DNA of 18,840 nucleotides from DAHUYF01 sp035553515 (GCA_035553515.1 DATNDG010000007.1:1-18840), one strand, 5' to 3'; counted from the first letter of the stretch, positions 6,222-15,882 are shown. Made by a program: numbers and translations. The notes: generated from the letters alone by a model not told the origin.

Positions 6222-7466
6222 TCAGAGCGCCTTGCCCCGGACGAGCCGCGGCAGGTCGCCGACGGTACCCATGGCATGGCGCATCAGGAGCCGTTTCAAG
6301 GGTGGCAGGCGGTCGACGGCGGCAAGGCCGAGATCGCGCATTAGTTGAATAGGCGGCAGGGCGTTGGAGAAGAGCCGGTTGAGCCCGTCGGTCACCGCGG
6401 CAAGCGTGACATTGTCGAAACGGCGCCAGCGCTCGTAGCGCCGCAGCAGCTCCGGCCCGCCGATATCGAGCCCGAGGCGGCGCTGGTCGACGATAAGCTC
6501 GGCCAGCACGGCGATATCGCGGATGCCGAGATTGAGCCCTTGCCCGGCGATCGGATGAATGACATGCGCGGCATCGGCGACCAGCGCGAGACGCGGCGCG
6601 GTGTAGCGCTCGGCGTGCAGCAGCGAGAGCGGATAGGACCAGCGCGGCCCGGTGACTTCGATCTCGCCGAAGAAGTCGCCGAAGCGGCGCGCGAGCTCGC
6701 CGGCAAATCCCGCCTCGTCGAGCGCCAGGATCTCCGGCGCCAGATCGGCGCGCTCGGTCCAGACAATCGAGGAGCGCTGACCGGTCATCGGCAGGATGGC
6801 GAAGGGCCCGGCAGGCAGGAAATGCTCCACCGCCACGCCGCGATGCGGCAGCTCATGGCGCACCGTGCAGACGATCCCGGTCTGCGGATAGGTCCAGTCG
6901 ATGGTGCGGATGCCGGCAGCGCGGCGCAGCGGCGAGTTCTTGCCGTCGCAGGCGGCGACCAGCTCGCCCTTGAGGCGCCTGCCATCGCCCAGCAGCGCGG
7001 TCGCCGAGGCGGCATCGCGCTCGACATGCTCGACGCTAAGCGGCGCCAGGTGTCGGAGACTTGGCAGCTCGCGCGCGCGCGCGATGAGCGCACGGCGCAG
7101 CACACGGTTCTCGACGATGTATCCCAACGGCACATCGCCGAGATCGCGGTGGTCGTAGTGCAGGAAGAGCGGCGATTCGCCGTCGGCGACGCGGATTTCG
7201 AGGATCGGCTCCGCCTCGACCGCGACCAGCGGCCAGAGGCCGATGCCCTCCAGCACCTGCTGAGAGCCATGCGCGATCGCCGTGGCACGGCCGTCGAAGG
7301 GCTCGTCCACCATCGCCGCCGGATCCTCGCGGTCGATCACCGCGACCTCGATCCCGGCCGCGGCGCAGGCAATGGCGAGGGTGAGGCCGGAAAGCCCGCC
7401 ACCGACGACGATGAGTTCGACACGCTCCATGGCGAAAAGATGCGGCGCGGGCGGCCGCTTGTCCAT
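6222..7466 (-). CDS. UbiH/UbiF/COQ6-family FAD-dependent hydroxylase (ubiquinone biosynthesis)
   Basis: A 414-residue class A flavoprotein monooxygenase. The FAD-binding motif GGGLSG is at residues 22-27, GRATAI at 59-64, the DG motif ACDGKNSPLRR around 172-182, and the second FAD motif LVADAAHVIHPIAGQGLNLG around 295-314 (ADAAH for the more usual GDAAH). This architecture is that of the ring hydroxylases of ubiquinone synthesis (UbiH, UbiF, UbiI, UbiL), which use NAD(P)H and O2 at the inner membrane. Which ring carbon it hydroxylates cannot be read from sequence, so no specific symbol is given. The start at 7466 lies 9 bp after the stop of a small upstream ORF; M13 (7430) is an alternative start that leaves a shorter leader before the Rossmann motif. 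Neither has a clear ribosome binding site. Confidence 0.9.
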   Translation of the reverse strand: MDKRPPAPHLFAMERVELIVVGGGLSGLTLAIACAAAGIEVAVIDREDPAAMVDEPFDGRATAIAHGSQQVLEGIGLWPLVAVEAEPILEIRVADGESPLFLHYDHRDLGDVPLGYIVENRVLRRALIARARELPSLRHLAPLSVEHVERDAASATALLGDGRRLKGELVAACDGKNSPLRRAAGIRTIDWTYPQTGIVCTVRHELPHRGVAVEHFLPAGPFAILPMTGQRSSIVWTERADLAPEILALDEAGFAGELARRFGDFFGEIEVTGPRWSYPLSLLHAERYTAPRLALVADAAHVIHPIAGQGLNLGIRDIAVLAELIVDQRRLGLDIGGPELLRRYERWRRFDNVTLAAVTDGLNRLFSNALPPIQLMRDLGLAAVDRLPPLKRLLMRHAMGTVGDLPRLVRGKAL

Positions 7467-7475
7467 CGCGCCGGG

Positions 7476-7616
7476 TCAGCGCCGGAGATAGCGCCAGAGC
7501 AGCATCGCGCCGACGATCAGCGCCACCCCCAGCCAGGAGAGCTCGAAACTGAAGGCGCCCTGCGCCACCGAGACGGAGAGGGCGGTGTGGTTGATCATCG
7601 GCCAGAGCGCAGGCAT
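7476..7616 (-). CDS. Small single-pass membrane protein, unknown
   Basis: 46 codons from the ATG at 7616 to a TGA at 7476-7478, ending 9 bp before the UbiH-type start. The C-terminal part SWLGVALIVGAMLLWRYLRR is a clear membrane span with a positive cytoplasmic tail; the preceding region is amphipathic. The frame stays open upstream to 7694, but that part is Arg/Pro-rich and looks like non-coding high-GC sequence. The ribosome binding site is weak. A tiny membrane protein coupled to a membrane-associated ubiquinone hydroxylase is plausible but unproven. Confidence 0.4.
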   Translation of the reverse strand: MPALWPMINHTALSVSVAQGAFSFELSWLGVALIVGAMLLWRYLRR

Positions 7617-7821
7617 GGGCGGGAGCCTAATCGACGGCAGGCGCGGCGGCCAGAGACCGCGACGCCGCGGTTCCGCCGCACAATAAGCGAGCACGTCCCG
7701 CCGCTCTGCCTAAAAAACAGGCATGCAGCTTGAGGGCGACCGCCGCCCCTTCGAGCACGCCTTTCGTTGACCCGCGGCAAAGCAGCGAGGAGCCGGCGGG
7801 GGAAGCCGGTCTCTCTGGCGG

Positions 7822-7837
7822 TGGCACGATTCTTGAG
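7822..7837 (+). promoter_or_regulatory. Sigma54-like promoter upstream of the ammonium transporter (weak)
   Basis: TGGCACGATTCTTGAG matches the sigma54 consensus TGGCACG-N4-TTGCW at the whole -24 element and spacing, but the -12 GC is GA. It is 74 bp before the amtB ATG, a gene class usually controlled by NtrC and sigma54. The rest of 7617-7911 holds no gene I can support. Confidence 0.35.
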
Positions 7838-7911
7838 TTCAGCCCCGTGGCGGCCGGCTCGGGGAGCCGTCTCGGCCGATTTTGCTCGGTCCTCACGGGA
7901 GGTAAGCTCAC

Positions 7912-9366
7912 ATGAAAGCGCGTTTGTTGTTGATTTGGATGGCAAGGGTCCTGCCGTTGGCAGCGCTCGCCGTGCTCATCCCCCTCACTTTCGCCGCGGC
8001 CCAGCAGGCGCCGGCCGCCCCCGGCAGCGCGCCGGCGGCAGCGGCGGCGGCTCCTGCACCGGCTCCGGCGCCGACGCCGTCCTGCGCCGGCGATCCCGAT
8101 CCGAAGAAGGCGGTGCTCACCAAATGCGCGCCCAATTCCGGCGACACCGCCTGGATGCTGACCTCCATGGCGCTGGTGCTGATGATGACGATCCCGGGTC
8201 TCGGGCTCTTCTATGGCGGCATGGTGCGCAAGAAGAATGTCGGCGACACGGTGATGACCAGCTTCGCCATCACCTGCCTCGTCACCGTGCTCTGGGCGGT
8301 GTGTACCTACAGCATGGCGTTCACCTCGGGCACGCCCTTCGTCGGCGGCTTCAGTCGCGCCTTCCTGCAGGGGATCATGAGTGACATCGGCTCGGGGGCC
8401 GGCAATCCCAACCCGCTGGCGCCGACCATCCCCGAGACGGTCTATATGTGCTTCCAGATGACCTTCGCGATCATCACGCCCGCGCTCATCGCCGGCGCCT
8501 TCGCCGAGCGCATGAAGTTCTCGGCGATGCTGTGGTTCATCGGCGCCTGGGCGATCCTCGTCTATGCGCCGGTCGCGCACTGGGTCTGGGGTCCGGACGG
8601 CTTCCTCAACAGCAGCAACAGCGACGCCGTGGTGAAGGTGCTCGACTTCGCCGGCGGCACGGTGGTGCATGTCAATGCCGGCGTCGCCGGCCTGATGTGC
8701 GCGCTGATGCTCGGCAAGCGCAAGGACACGGGCCCGGCGCACAATGTCGTGCTCACCTTCATCGGCGCCGCGCTGCTGTGGGTCGGCTGGTTCGGCTTCA
8801 ACGCCGGCTCGGCGGTGACCGCTAACCTGCAGGCGGGCATGGCGATGACCGTGACGCAGATCGCCACGGCGGTCGCGGGCCTCACCTGGATGTTCGTCGA
8901 GTGGGCGCATCGCGGCAAGCCGACCGTCATCGGCATCTGCTCCGGCGCGGTCGCAGGCCTCGTCGCCATCACCCCGGCCTCAGGCTTCGTCGGCCCCATC
9001 GGTTCGATGGCGATCGGCGTCGCCGCCGGCGTCATCTGCTACCTCGGCGCGGTCTGGCTCAAGGGCGTCTTCGGCTATGACGACGCGCTCGACTGCTTCG
9101 GCGTCCATGCAATCGGCGGGGCCGCCGGCGCCATCCTCACCGGTGTCTTCGCCATCAACGAGTATGGCGGCACGCCGGGCCTGATCGAGGGCAATGCCGG
9201 GCAGGTGCTCAACCAGTGCATCGGCGTCGGCATCGTTGTCGCCTACGACGTCGTGGTCAGCCTGATCATCCTCAAGGTGATCGACATGGTCGTGGGCCTG
9301 CGCGTCGATGTCGAAGTCGAGCGTGACGGGCTCGATCTCGCCCTCCATGGCGAGACCGTGCAGTAG
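7912..9366 (+). CDS. amtB: Ammonium transporter (Amt/MEP/Rh family)
   Basis: A 484-residue inner-membrane channel protein. A signal-like N terminus (MKARLLLIWMARVLPLAALA) is followed by an Ala/Pro-rich linker at residues ~32-56, then the Amt core with 11 helices: TAWMLTSMALVLMMTIPGLG, FYGGMVRKKN, and the Phe-gate and W residues around the pore. The twin pore histidines are in HVNAGVAG (H253) and GVHAIGG (H399). It carries NH4+/NH3 into the cell under nitrogen limitation and is normally blocked by the PII protein GlnK. GGGAGGTAAGC upstream supports the ATG. No glnK lies next to it, unlike the usual glnK-amtB operon. A strong hairpin terminator follows. The extended periplasmic linker is longer than in E. 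coli AmtB. Confidence 0.95.
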   Translation: MKARLLLIWMARVLPLAALAVLIPLTFAAAQQAPAAPGSAPAAAAAAPAPAPAPTPSCAGDPDPKKAVLTKCAPNSGDTAWMLTSMALVLMMTIPGLGLFYGGMVRKKNVGDTVMTSFAITCLVTVLWAVCTYSMAFTSGTPFVGGFSRAFLQGIMSDIGSGAGNPNPLAPTIPETVYMCFQMTFAIITPALIAGAFAERMKFSAMLWFIGAWAILVYAPVAHWVWGPDGFLNSSNSDAVVKVLDFAGGTVVHVNAGVAGLMCALMLGKRKDTGPAHNVVLTFIGAALLWVGWFGFNAGSAVTANLQAGMAMTVTQIATAVAGLTWMFVEWAHRGKPTVIGICSGAVAGLVAITPASGFVGPIGSMAIGVAAGVICYLGAVWLKGVFGYDDALDCFGVHAIGGAAGAILTGVFAINEYGGTPGLIEGNAGQVLNQCIGVGIVVAYDVVVSLIILKVIDMVVGLRVDVEVERDGLDLALHGETVQ

Positions 9367-9400
9367 GGCATCTGACGGGTTTTTCCTCCCCGTAGGACCT

Positions 9401-9432
9401 GGGGGGTGCCGCAAGGCACCCCCCAATTCTTT
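9401..9432 (+). terminator. Terminator after amtB
   Basis: A perfect 10-bp stem (9401-9410 and 9415-9424, GGGGGGTGCC/GGCACCCCCC) with the stable tetraloop GCAA is followed by AATTCTTT. It lies 35 bp past the amtB stop. The T tract is modest, but the stem is very strong. It could also stop transcription from the minus-strand gene at 9460-9741. Confidence 0.8.
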
Positions 9433-9459
9433 GACGTTGTGGTCTTTGAAGATCGGCGG

Positions 9460-9741
9460 CTAAAGCTGCACCACGCCGAAAGCCATCGACACGACGATCG
9501 ATCCGACCCCGCCGAGAAAAGACCAGTCCGCGAGCCTGGTCTGCCACTCACCGGAGACTCCGCTTCGGATGGCCATGTAAGCCAGGAAGATGCTCGTCAG
9601 CAGAAACGCGGCGGCCACCCAGGCGATTTCGTCGGAATAGGTGTTGTCACTTTGGTGGGCCAGCTTCAGTCCGCCGATGATGACAAAGCAGATCCCCAAC
9701 AAATTGGTCGCCGCATTCAATATGTGTGGATGTCGATGCAT
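9460..9741 (-). CDS. Small three-helix membrane protein, unknown
   Basis: 93 residues with three clear membrane segments at about residues 10-27 (TNLLGICFVIIGGLKL), 40-58 (VAAAFLLTSIFLAYMAI) and 74-92 (FLGGVGSIVVSMAFGVV). The segments are joined by short polar loops containing HQSDNTYSDE and SGVSGEWQTR. A GGGGG run ~8 bp before the ATG on the minus strand supports the start. I know of similar uncharacterised small membrane proteins but no function. It is transcribed alone, 240 bp downstream of the DUF5985-type operon and in the same direction. The interval 9742-9980 shows no gene. Confidence 0.65.
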   Translation of the reverse strand: MHRHPHILNAATNLLGICFVIIGGLKLAHQSDNTYSDEIAWVAAAFLLTSIFLAYMAIRSGVSGEWQTRLADWSFLGGVGSIVVSMAFGVVQL

Positions 9742-9980
9742 GGCGCTCTACCCCCACTGCCCATAACGTTTGCTTCCGAAAGCTTTTGCGCCCCGTCCCC
9801 TTGCCGGCTCCACCTCGAGCGCGCCAGCGTCATGAGATAAGGCCGGCGCTTGCGCGCGAGCCGCAATACGGGACAAGCTTGTCCGTCGGCTCGACGGCAT
9901 CGAGAGCAATCTCGCTCATCACACCGCTCGCCCCCGAGATAGGCGTGGCCCTTCGATCCACCGCCCGTTTTGCAGCCCCG

Positions 9981-10259
9981 TCAGCGCCGTCCGCGCACCT
10001 GCAGGTTCTTGCGCAGGATGGCGATGATGATGAGCACGAAGGCGGCGAGGCGGAAGAGGTAGACCCAGGCCTCGTTGTACTCCTGTCCGGCAAGCGCGAC
10101 CGCCGTGGAACTGGCCGCGAGCAGCCAGAAGGCTATGGCGAAGATCAGGAATAGCGAATCCCGCGTGCGCCGCCAGAACCGGAGAAAGAACAACCCGGCG
10201 ATGAGATAGGCCATCGCCGTGGCGCCCGAGACGAAGTCGGTGGGATTAAAAGAGTACAT
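9981..10259 (-). CDS. DUF5985-type small membrane protein (second copy)
   Basis: 92 residues with three predicted membrane helices: TAMAYLIAGLFFLRFW, DSLFLIFAIAFWLLAASSTAV and VYLFRLAAFVLIIIAIL. The pattern FFLRFWRRTRDSLFLIFAIAFWLL is the one I associate with DUF5985 proteins. Function is unknown. GGGAGA precedes the ATG at 10259, which starts 7 bp after the stop of the previous gene of the same operon. The C terminus is basic (RKNLQVRGRR), as expected for a cytoplasmic tail. It lacks the N-terminal extension that an upstream in-frame ATG (10409) would add; that extension overlaps the preceding gene and looks non-coding. Confidence 0.75.
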   Translation of the reverse strand: MYSFNPTDFVSGATAMAYLIAGLFFLRFWRRTRDSLFLIFAIAFWLLAASSTAVALAGQEYNEAWVYLFRLAAFVLIIIAILRKNLQVRGRR

Positions 10260-10266
10260 GGGCGGC

Positions 10267-10533
10267 TTAGTCGATCTCCCAGATGAAGCCGTAGAGCAGC
10301 AGCGCGGCGGCCGCGAGGCTTGAGGCCTCGCGGAAGCCCAGCAGGCTGATATCGGGCAGCAGCACGATGTCGACAAAGAGGAGACAGTTGTTGATCGCGA
10401 GCGCGACAAAGCACAGCGCGCTCCACAGCAGCAGCCGCGTGCGCGTCTGCCGGTAGCTGCGCAGCAGCAGCAGCATCGCCACGAGGCTGGTGAGAAAGCA
10501 GAGGAGATAGACCGCGGGCTCGAGCGTCTGCAT
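10267..10533 (-). CDS. DUF5985-like small membrane protein (first copy)
   Basis: 88 residues with three membrane helices: AVYLLCFLTSLVAMLLLL, LLLWSALCFVALAINNCLLFV, and AAAALLLYGFIWEID at the end. The helix 1-loop-helix 2 pattern (LLLLRSYRQTRTRLLLWSALCF) parallels that of the next gene (FFLRFWRRTRDSLFLIFAIAF), suggesting two diverged paralogues that could form a heteromeric membrane assembly (inference). The ATG at 10533 lies 5 bp after the stop of the winged-helix gene, with AAAGAG upstream. Function is unknown. Confidence 0.75.
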   Translation of the reverse strand: MQTLEPAVYLLCFLTSLVAMLLLLRSYRQTRTRLLLWSALCFVALAINNCLLFVDIVLLPDISLLGFREASSLAAAALLLYGFIWEID

Positions 10534-10538
10534 GTGCG

Positions 10539-10958
10539 CTACTCTTTCTTGATCCGGAACGCCTCGGCGAAGAGCTGAATCTTGTGGCTCGGCGCCGTGA
10601 AGATCGCCTGGCTGACGGCATAGGGATATTCGGCATAGGCCTTGGCCACCTCGGCGACCGTGCCGTCGAGCTCGGGCGTCGCAGGATGGTAGCGGAAAGC
10701 CCCCTCCGCCTCGGCGGCGAGCCCGGCGCCTTGCAGCTCGATCAGCGCCGTGGTGACGATGCCGATGCTGCCGCGCAGCTCGCGGATGAGATCTTCGACC
10801 CTCCAGGCGCGCTGGCGCTCGCGCCGCAAGAGCAGCAGCAGCTCCAGTGCCCAGACCGACGCAATCCATGTGCGCAGAAAGCGAAGGACTTCGTCCGAAA
10901 GCACCGGCCTTTCCACGCTCCGTCGTCGCGATCCCCGCCCTATGCCCCCCGGCGGCAT
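10539..10958 (-). CDS. Winged-helix-like protein heading the DUF5985 operon
   Basis: 139 residues from the ATG at 10958. Residues ~20-85 look like a winged helix: a helix SVWALELLLLLRRER, then WRVEDLIRELRGSIGIVTTAL as the helix-turn-helix pair, then LIELQGAGLAAEAEGAFRYHPA as the last helix and wing. The C-terminal part is helical and ends KIQLFAEAFRIKKE. This resembles MarR/ArsR-style DNA-binding folds but with no recognisable effector site. It may regulate its own operon, which continues with two small membrane proteins at 5-bp and 7-bp spacing. The start is uncertain: no good ribosome binding site precedes 10958, and in-frame GTG codons a little further in are possible. It is divergent from the kdp operon and shares the 10959-11173 interval. 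Confidence 0.65.
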   Translation of the reverse strand: MPPGGIGRGSRRRSVERPVLSDEVLRFLRTWIASVWALELLLLLRRERQRAWRVEDLIRELRGSIGIVTTALIELQGAGLAAEAEGAFRYHPATPELDGTVAEVAKAYAEYPYAVSQAIFTAPSHKIQLFAEAFRIKKE

Positions 10959-11055
10959 TGCGAGTTTAGGGCGCTGAACCACAGGAGGCACGGAAAAAAT
11001 CGGGGGGATGCCCTCTCGCTGCGCGGGCCGCGCCGGCCTCGCCGAGGGGCCGACC

Positions 11056-11072
11056 TTTATGCCGCGTTTACG
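11056..11072 (+). promoter_or_regulatory. KdpE-box-like direct repeat
   Basis: TTTATG-N5-TTTACG (11056-11061 and 11067-11072), an 11-bp-period direct repeat, matches the layout of the E. coli KdpE site (TTTATA-N5-TTTACA as I recall it). If the -10 is TTTAAT at 11118-11123, the box lies about 58-74 bp upstream of transcription start, like the E. coli site. Confidence 0.55.
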
Positions 11073-11117
11073 GCGCGCCGACCAAATCCGTCTCGAATTT
11101 ATACCGGCCCGCCGCCT

Positions 11118-11123
11118 TTTAAT
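11118..11123 (+). promoter_or_regulatory. Candidate -10 element of the kdpFABC promoter
   Basis: TTTAAT differs from TATAAT by one base. No good -35 hexamer is seen 17 bp upstream, as expected for an activator-dependent promoter. The predicted leader contains a perfect 7-bp hairpin (GCGGCGG/CCGCCGC, 11133-11150) near its 5' end. Confidence 0.4.
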
Positions 11124-11173
11124 GGACCGCTCGCGGCGGCGCACCGCCGCTTCGGGCTCGCGGAGGAGAGTGG

Positions 11174-11257
11174 AATGCTCGATGCGATCATGCTCGCGGC
11201 CGGCGTCCCCTTCTTCGCGCTCTCGGTCGCCTATGCCGCCGCCTGCGACAGGATATG
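11174..11257 (+). CDS. 27-residue membrane peptide upstream of kdpF
   Basis: A very short ORF, MLDAIMLAAGVPFFALSVAYAAACDRI, given here in two parts: MLDAIMLAAGVPFFALSV then AYAAACDRI. One membrane helix covers most of it. GGAGGAGAG sits 6 bp upstream, the best ribosome binding site in the locus, and its stop is 9 bp before the kdpF ATG. Similar 25-30-residue ORFs of pattern FFAL-x-x-AY-x-x-[AG]C-[DE]-R-[IL] precede kdpF in other genomes as far as I recall, usually unannotated. It could be a small extra Kdp subunit or a leader for coupling translation. Confidence 0.6.
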
Positions 11258-11266
11258 AGGAAAGCC

Positions 11267-11356
11267 ATGCTCATCGACTATCTGCTTGGCGGCGGGGTCT
11301 CCCTCGTCATCATCGGCTATCTCGTCTTCGCGCTCATCCGGCCGGAGCGCTTCTAG
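11267..11356 (+). CDS. kdpF: KdpF, small stabilising subunit of the K+-transporting ATPase
   Basis: 29 residues: one membrane helix (VSLVIIGYLVFALIRPERF at the C terminus) ending in the KdpF signature RPERF. KdpF packs between KdpA and KdpB in the inner membrane and stabilises the complex. GAGGAAAG lies upstream of the ATG, and the gene ends 10 bp before kdpA. Length and motif match the family. Confidence 0.93.
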   Translation: MLIDYLLGGGVSLVIIGYLVFALIRPERF

Positions 11357-11366
11357 GAGCTCGCCC

Positions 11367-13132
11367 ATGACGGTAAATGGCTGGATCCAGATCGCGCTTT
11401 TCAGCGCGATCATCATCGCGATCACGCGGCTCTCGGGCGGCTACATGACGCGCGTCTTCAACGGCGAGCGCACACTCCTCTATCCCCTTCTGCGGCCGGT
11501 CGAGCGCGCCATCTACTGGTGCTGCGGCGTCGACGAGAAGCAGGAGCAGTATTGGCTCACCTATGCGGTGGCCATGCTGCTCTTCAGCGTCGCCGGCTTC
11601 GCCACGCTCTACGCGCTGCAACGGCTGCAAGCCTATCTGCCGTTCAACCCGGCCGGCCAGAGCGACGTCGAGCAGAGTCTCGCCTTCAACACCGCCGTGA
11701 GCTTCGTCACCAACACCAACTGGCAGGCTTATGGCGGCGAGACCACCATGAGCTATCTGACGCAAATGGCCGGGCTCGCCGTGCACAACTTCCTGTCGGC
11801 GGCGACCGGCATCGCCATGGCGGTTGCGCTCATCCGCGGCTTCGCGCGCCGCGAGGCGAAGGGGATCGGCAATTTCTGGGTCGATCTCACCCGCACGACG
11901 CTCTACATCCTGCTGCCGCTCTCGGTGGTGGTCGGCCTCTTCTTCGTCTGGCAGGGCATGCCGCAGAATCTCGGCGCCTATGTCGACGCCACCACCCTTG
12001 AAGGCGCCAAGCAGACCATCGCGCAGGGGCCGGTCGGCTCGCAGGAGGTGATCAAGATACTCGGCACCAATGGCGGCGGCTTCTTCAATGCCAATTCCGC
12101 CCATCCCTACGAGAACCCGAACGCGCTCACCGACTTCGTGCAGCTGATCCTGATCTTCTCGATCGGCGCCGGGCTCACCAATGTGCTGGGCCGCATGGTC
12201 AAGGACGAGCGCCAGGGCTGGGCGATCTTCGCCGCGATGGGCATCCTCTTCCTCGTCGGCGTCGGCACCGCGTACTGGTCGGAATCGCATGGCAACCCCG
12301 CCTTCGCCGCCTTCCATGTCGACAGCGCGCCGAGCGCGCTGCAGGCCGGCGGCAATATGGAAGGAAAAGAGGTCCGGTTCGGCATCGCCCAGAGCGCGCT
12401 CTTCGCCACGGTCACCACCGACGCGTCCTGCGGCGCCGTCAACGGCATGTTCGACAGCTTCCTGCCGCTGGGCGGCATGGTACCGCTCATCAACATCCAG
12501 CTCGGCGAGGTGATCTTCGGCGGCGTGGGATCCGGCCTCTACGGCATCCTCGCCTTCGCCATCGTCGCCATGTTCGTCGCCGGGCTGATGGTCGGACGCA
12601 CGCCCGAATATCTCGGCAAGAAACTCGAATCGCGCGAAGTCAAGATGACCATCCTCGCGCTGCTCTCGCTGCCGCTCTCGATCCTCGGCTGGACCGCGCT
12701 CGCCACCGTGCTACCGGCCGGGCTTGCCGGCATCGCCAATACCGGTCCGCACGGCTTCAGCGAGATCCTCTATGCCTACACCTCGGGCACCGGCAACAAC
12801 GGCAGCGCCTTCGCCGGGCTTTCCGCCAACACGCTCTTCTACAACCTGACCTTGGCCGGCGCGATGCTGATGGGGCGCTTCCTCTTCGTCATCCCGCTGC
12901 TCGCCGTCGCCGGCTCGCTGGCGCAGAAGAAGCTGCTGGCCCCCTCGGCCGGCACCTTCCCGACGCAGAGCCCGCTTTTCGTCGGTCTCCTGGTCGGCGT
13001 CATCCTGATCATCGGTGGCCTCACCTATTTCCCAGCCGTCTCGCTCGGCCCCGTGGTCGAGCAGGTCGCGATGAACCACGGCACGCTCTACGGCCGGCCC
13101 CTGAACCCGCAGGCCCCCCAAGGACAAGCGCC

Positions 13133-13136
<4 letters not shown>
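11367..13136 (+). CDS. kdpA: KdpA, K+-binding and channel-like subunit of the KdpFABC pump
   Basis: 589 residues, about ten membrane helices arranged as four channel-like repeats. The four selectivity-filter segments are all present: TNTNWQAYGG (from T115), TNGGGFFNANSAHPYENP (from T234), TTDASCGAVNGM (from T350) and TSGTGNNGSAFAG (from T472). KdpA selects K+ from the periplasm and passes it through a tunnel to KdpB. AGGAG just upstream supports the ATG at 11367. The length is slightly longer than E. coli KdpA (557), mostly in loops and a Pro/Gln tail (NPQAPQGQAP). The stop overlaps the kdpB start by four bases (ATGA), enforcing coupled synthesis. Confidence 0.97.
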
Positions 13137-15265
<2,129 letters not shown>

Positions 15266-15276
15266 GGAGTCTTCCC

Positions 15277-15882
15277 ATGTTGCGTCAGATCCGTCCCGCC
15301 ATCCTGATGATCGCCGTCATGACGGTCATCACCGGATTGGTCTACCCGCTCGGCATGACCGGCATCGCCCAGCTCGTCTTTCCGCACCAGGCGAATGGCA
15401 GCCTGATCGAGAAGGGCGGCAAGGTGGTGGGCTCCGCGCTCATCGGCCAGAATTTCACCGAGGCCAGGTATTTCCACGGCCGGCCCTCGGCGACCACCGA
15501 GCCGGACCCCAAGGATCCGACCAAGACAGTGCCGGTGCCCTACGCCGCGGACAACTCGGCCGCCTCCAACCTCGCGCCGACGGCCCAGCCGCTGATCGAC
15601 CGGGTCAAGGGCGCCGCCGCGGCACTCCAGAAGGAGAACCCCTCCGTGCCGGTGCCGGTCGATCTCGTCACCACCTCGGCGAGCGGCCTCGACCCCGACA
15701 TCACCCCGGCGGGCGCGCTTTTCCAGGTGCCGCGCGTGGCGAAAGCCCGCGGCCTCCCCGAGGAGCAGGTGCGCCAGCTCGTCGAGAGCCATATCTCAGG
15801 CCGCAGCTTTGGCATCCTCGGCGAACCCGTCGTCAACGTGCTCAAGCTCAACCTGGCGCTCGATGCGCTGGCGAAAAGCTGA
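15277..15882 (+). CDS. kdpC: KdpC, accessory subunit of the K+-transporting ATPase
   Basis: 201 residues with one N-terminal membrane helix (ILMIAVMTVITGLVYPLGMT) and a periplasmic domain. Family motifs include GSALIGQNFTEARYFHGRPS, the conserved SASGLDPDITPAGALFQVPRVA (residues ~134-155, interrupted here only by normal variation) and the C-terminal SHISGRSFGILGEPVVNVLKLN. KdpC stabilises the complex and is proposed to raise K+ affinity. GAGGAGT precedes the ATG by 7 bp. Last gene of the pump operon; a 192-bp gap with palindromes separates it from kdpD. Confidence 0.96.
   Translation: MLRQIRPAILMIAVMTVITGLVYPLGMTGIAQLVFPHQANGSLIEKGGKVVGSALIGQNFTEARYFHGRPSATTEPDPKDPTKTVPVPYAADNSAASNLAPTAQPLIDRVKGAAAALQKENPSVPVPVDLVTTSASGLDPDITPAGALFQVPRVAKARGLPEEQVRQLVESHISGRSFGILGEPVVNVLKLNLALDALAKS

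Noticed and set aside
6345..7733. 462-codon plus-strand open frame opposite the UbiH-type gene
   Set aside because: Arg/Asp/Gln-rich antisense shadow; the minus-strand frame has all FAD motifs.
7627..8910. 427-codon minus-strand open frame opposite amtB
   Set aside because: His/Arg/Glu-rich shadow of the Amt frame, with no recognisable domain.
10959..11173. c-di-AMP (ydaO/yuaA) riboswitch before kdp
   Set aside because: That class is typical of Gram-positive K+ genes; the interval is too short and lacks its conserved core, and a KdpE-type box explains regulation better.
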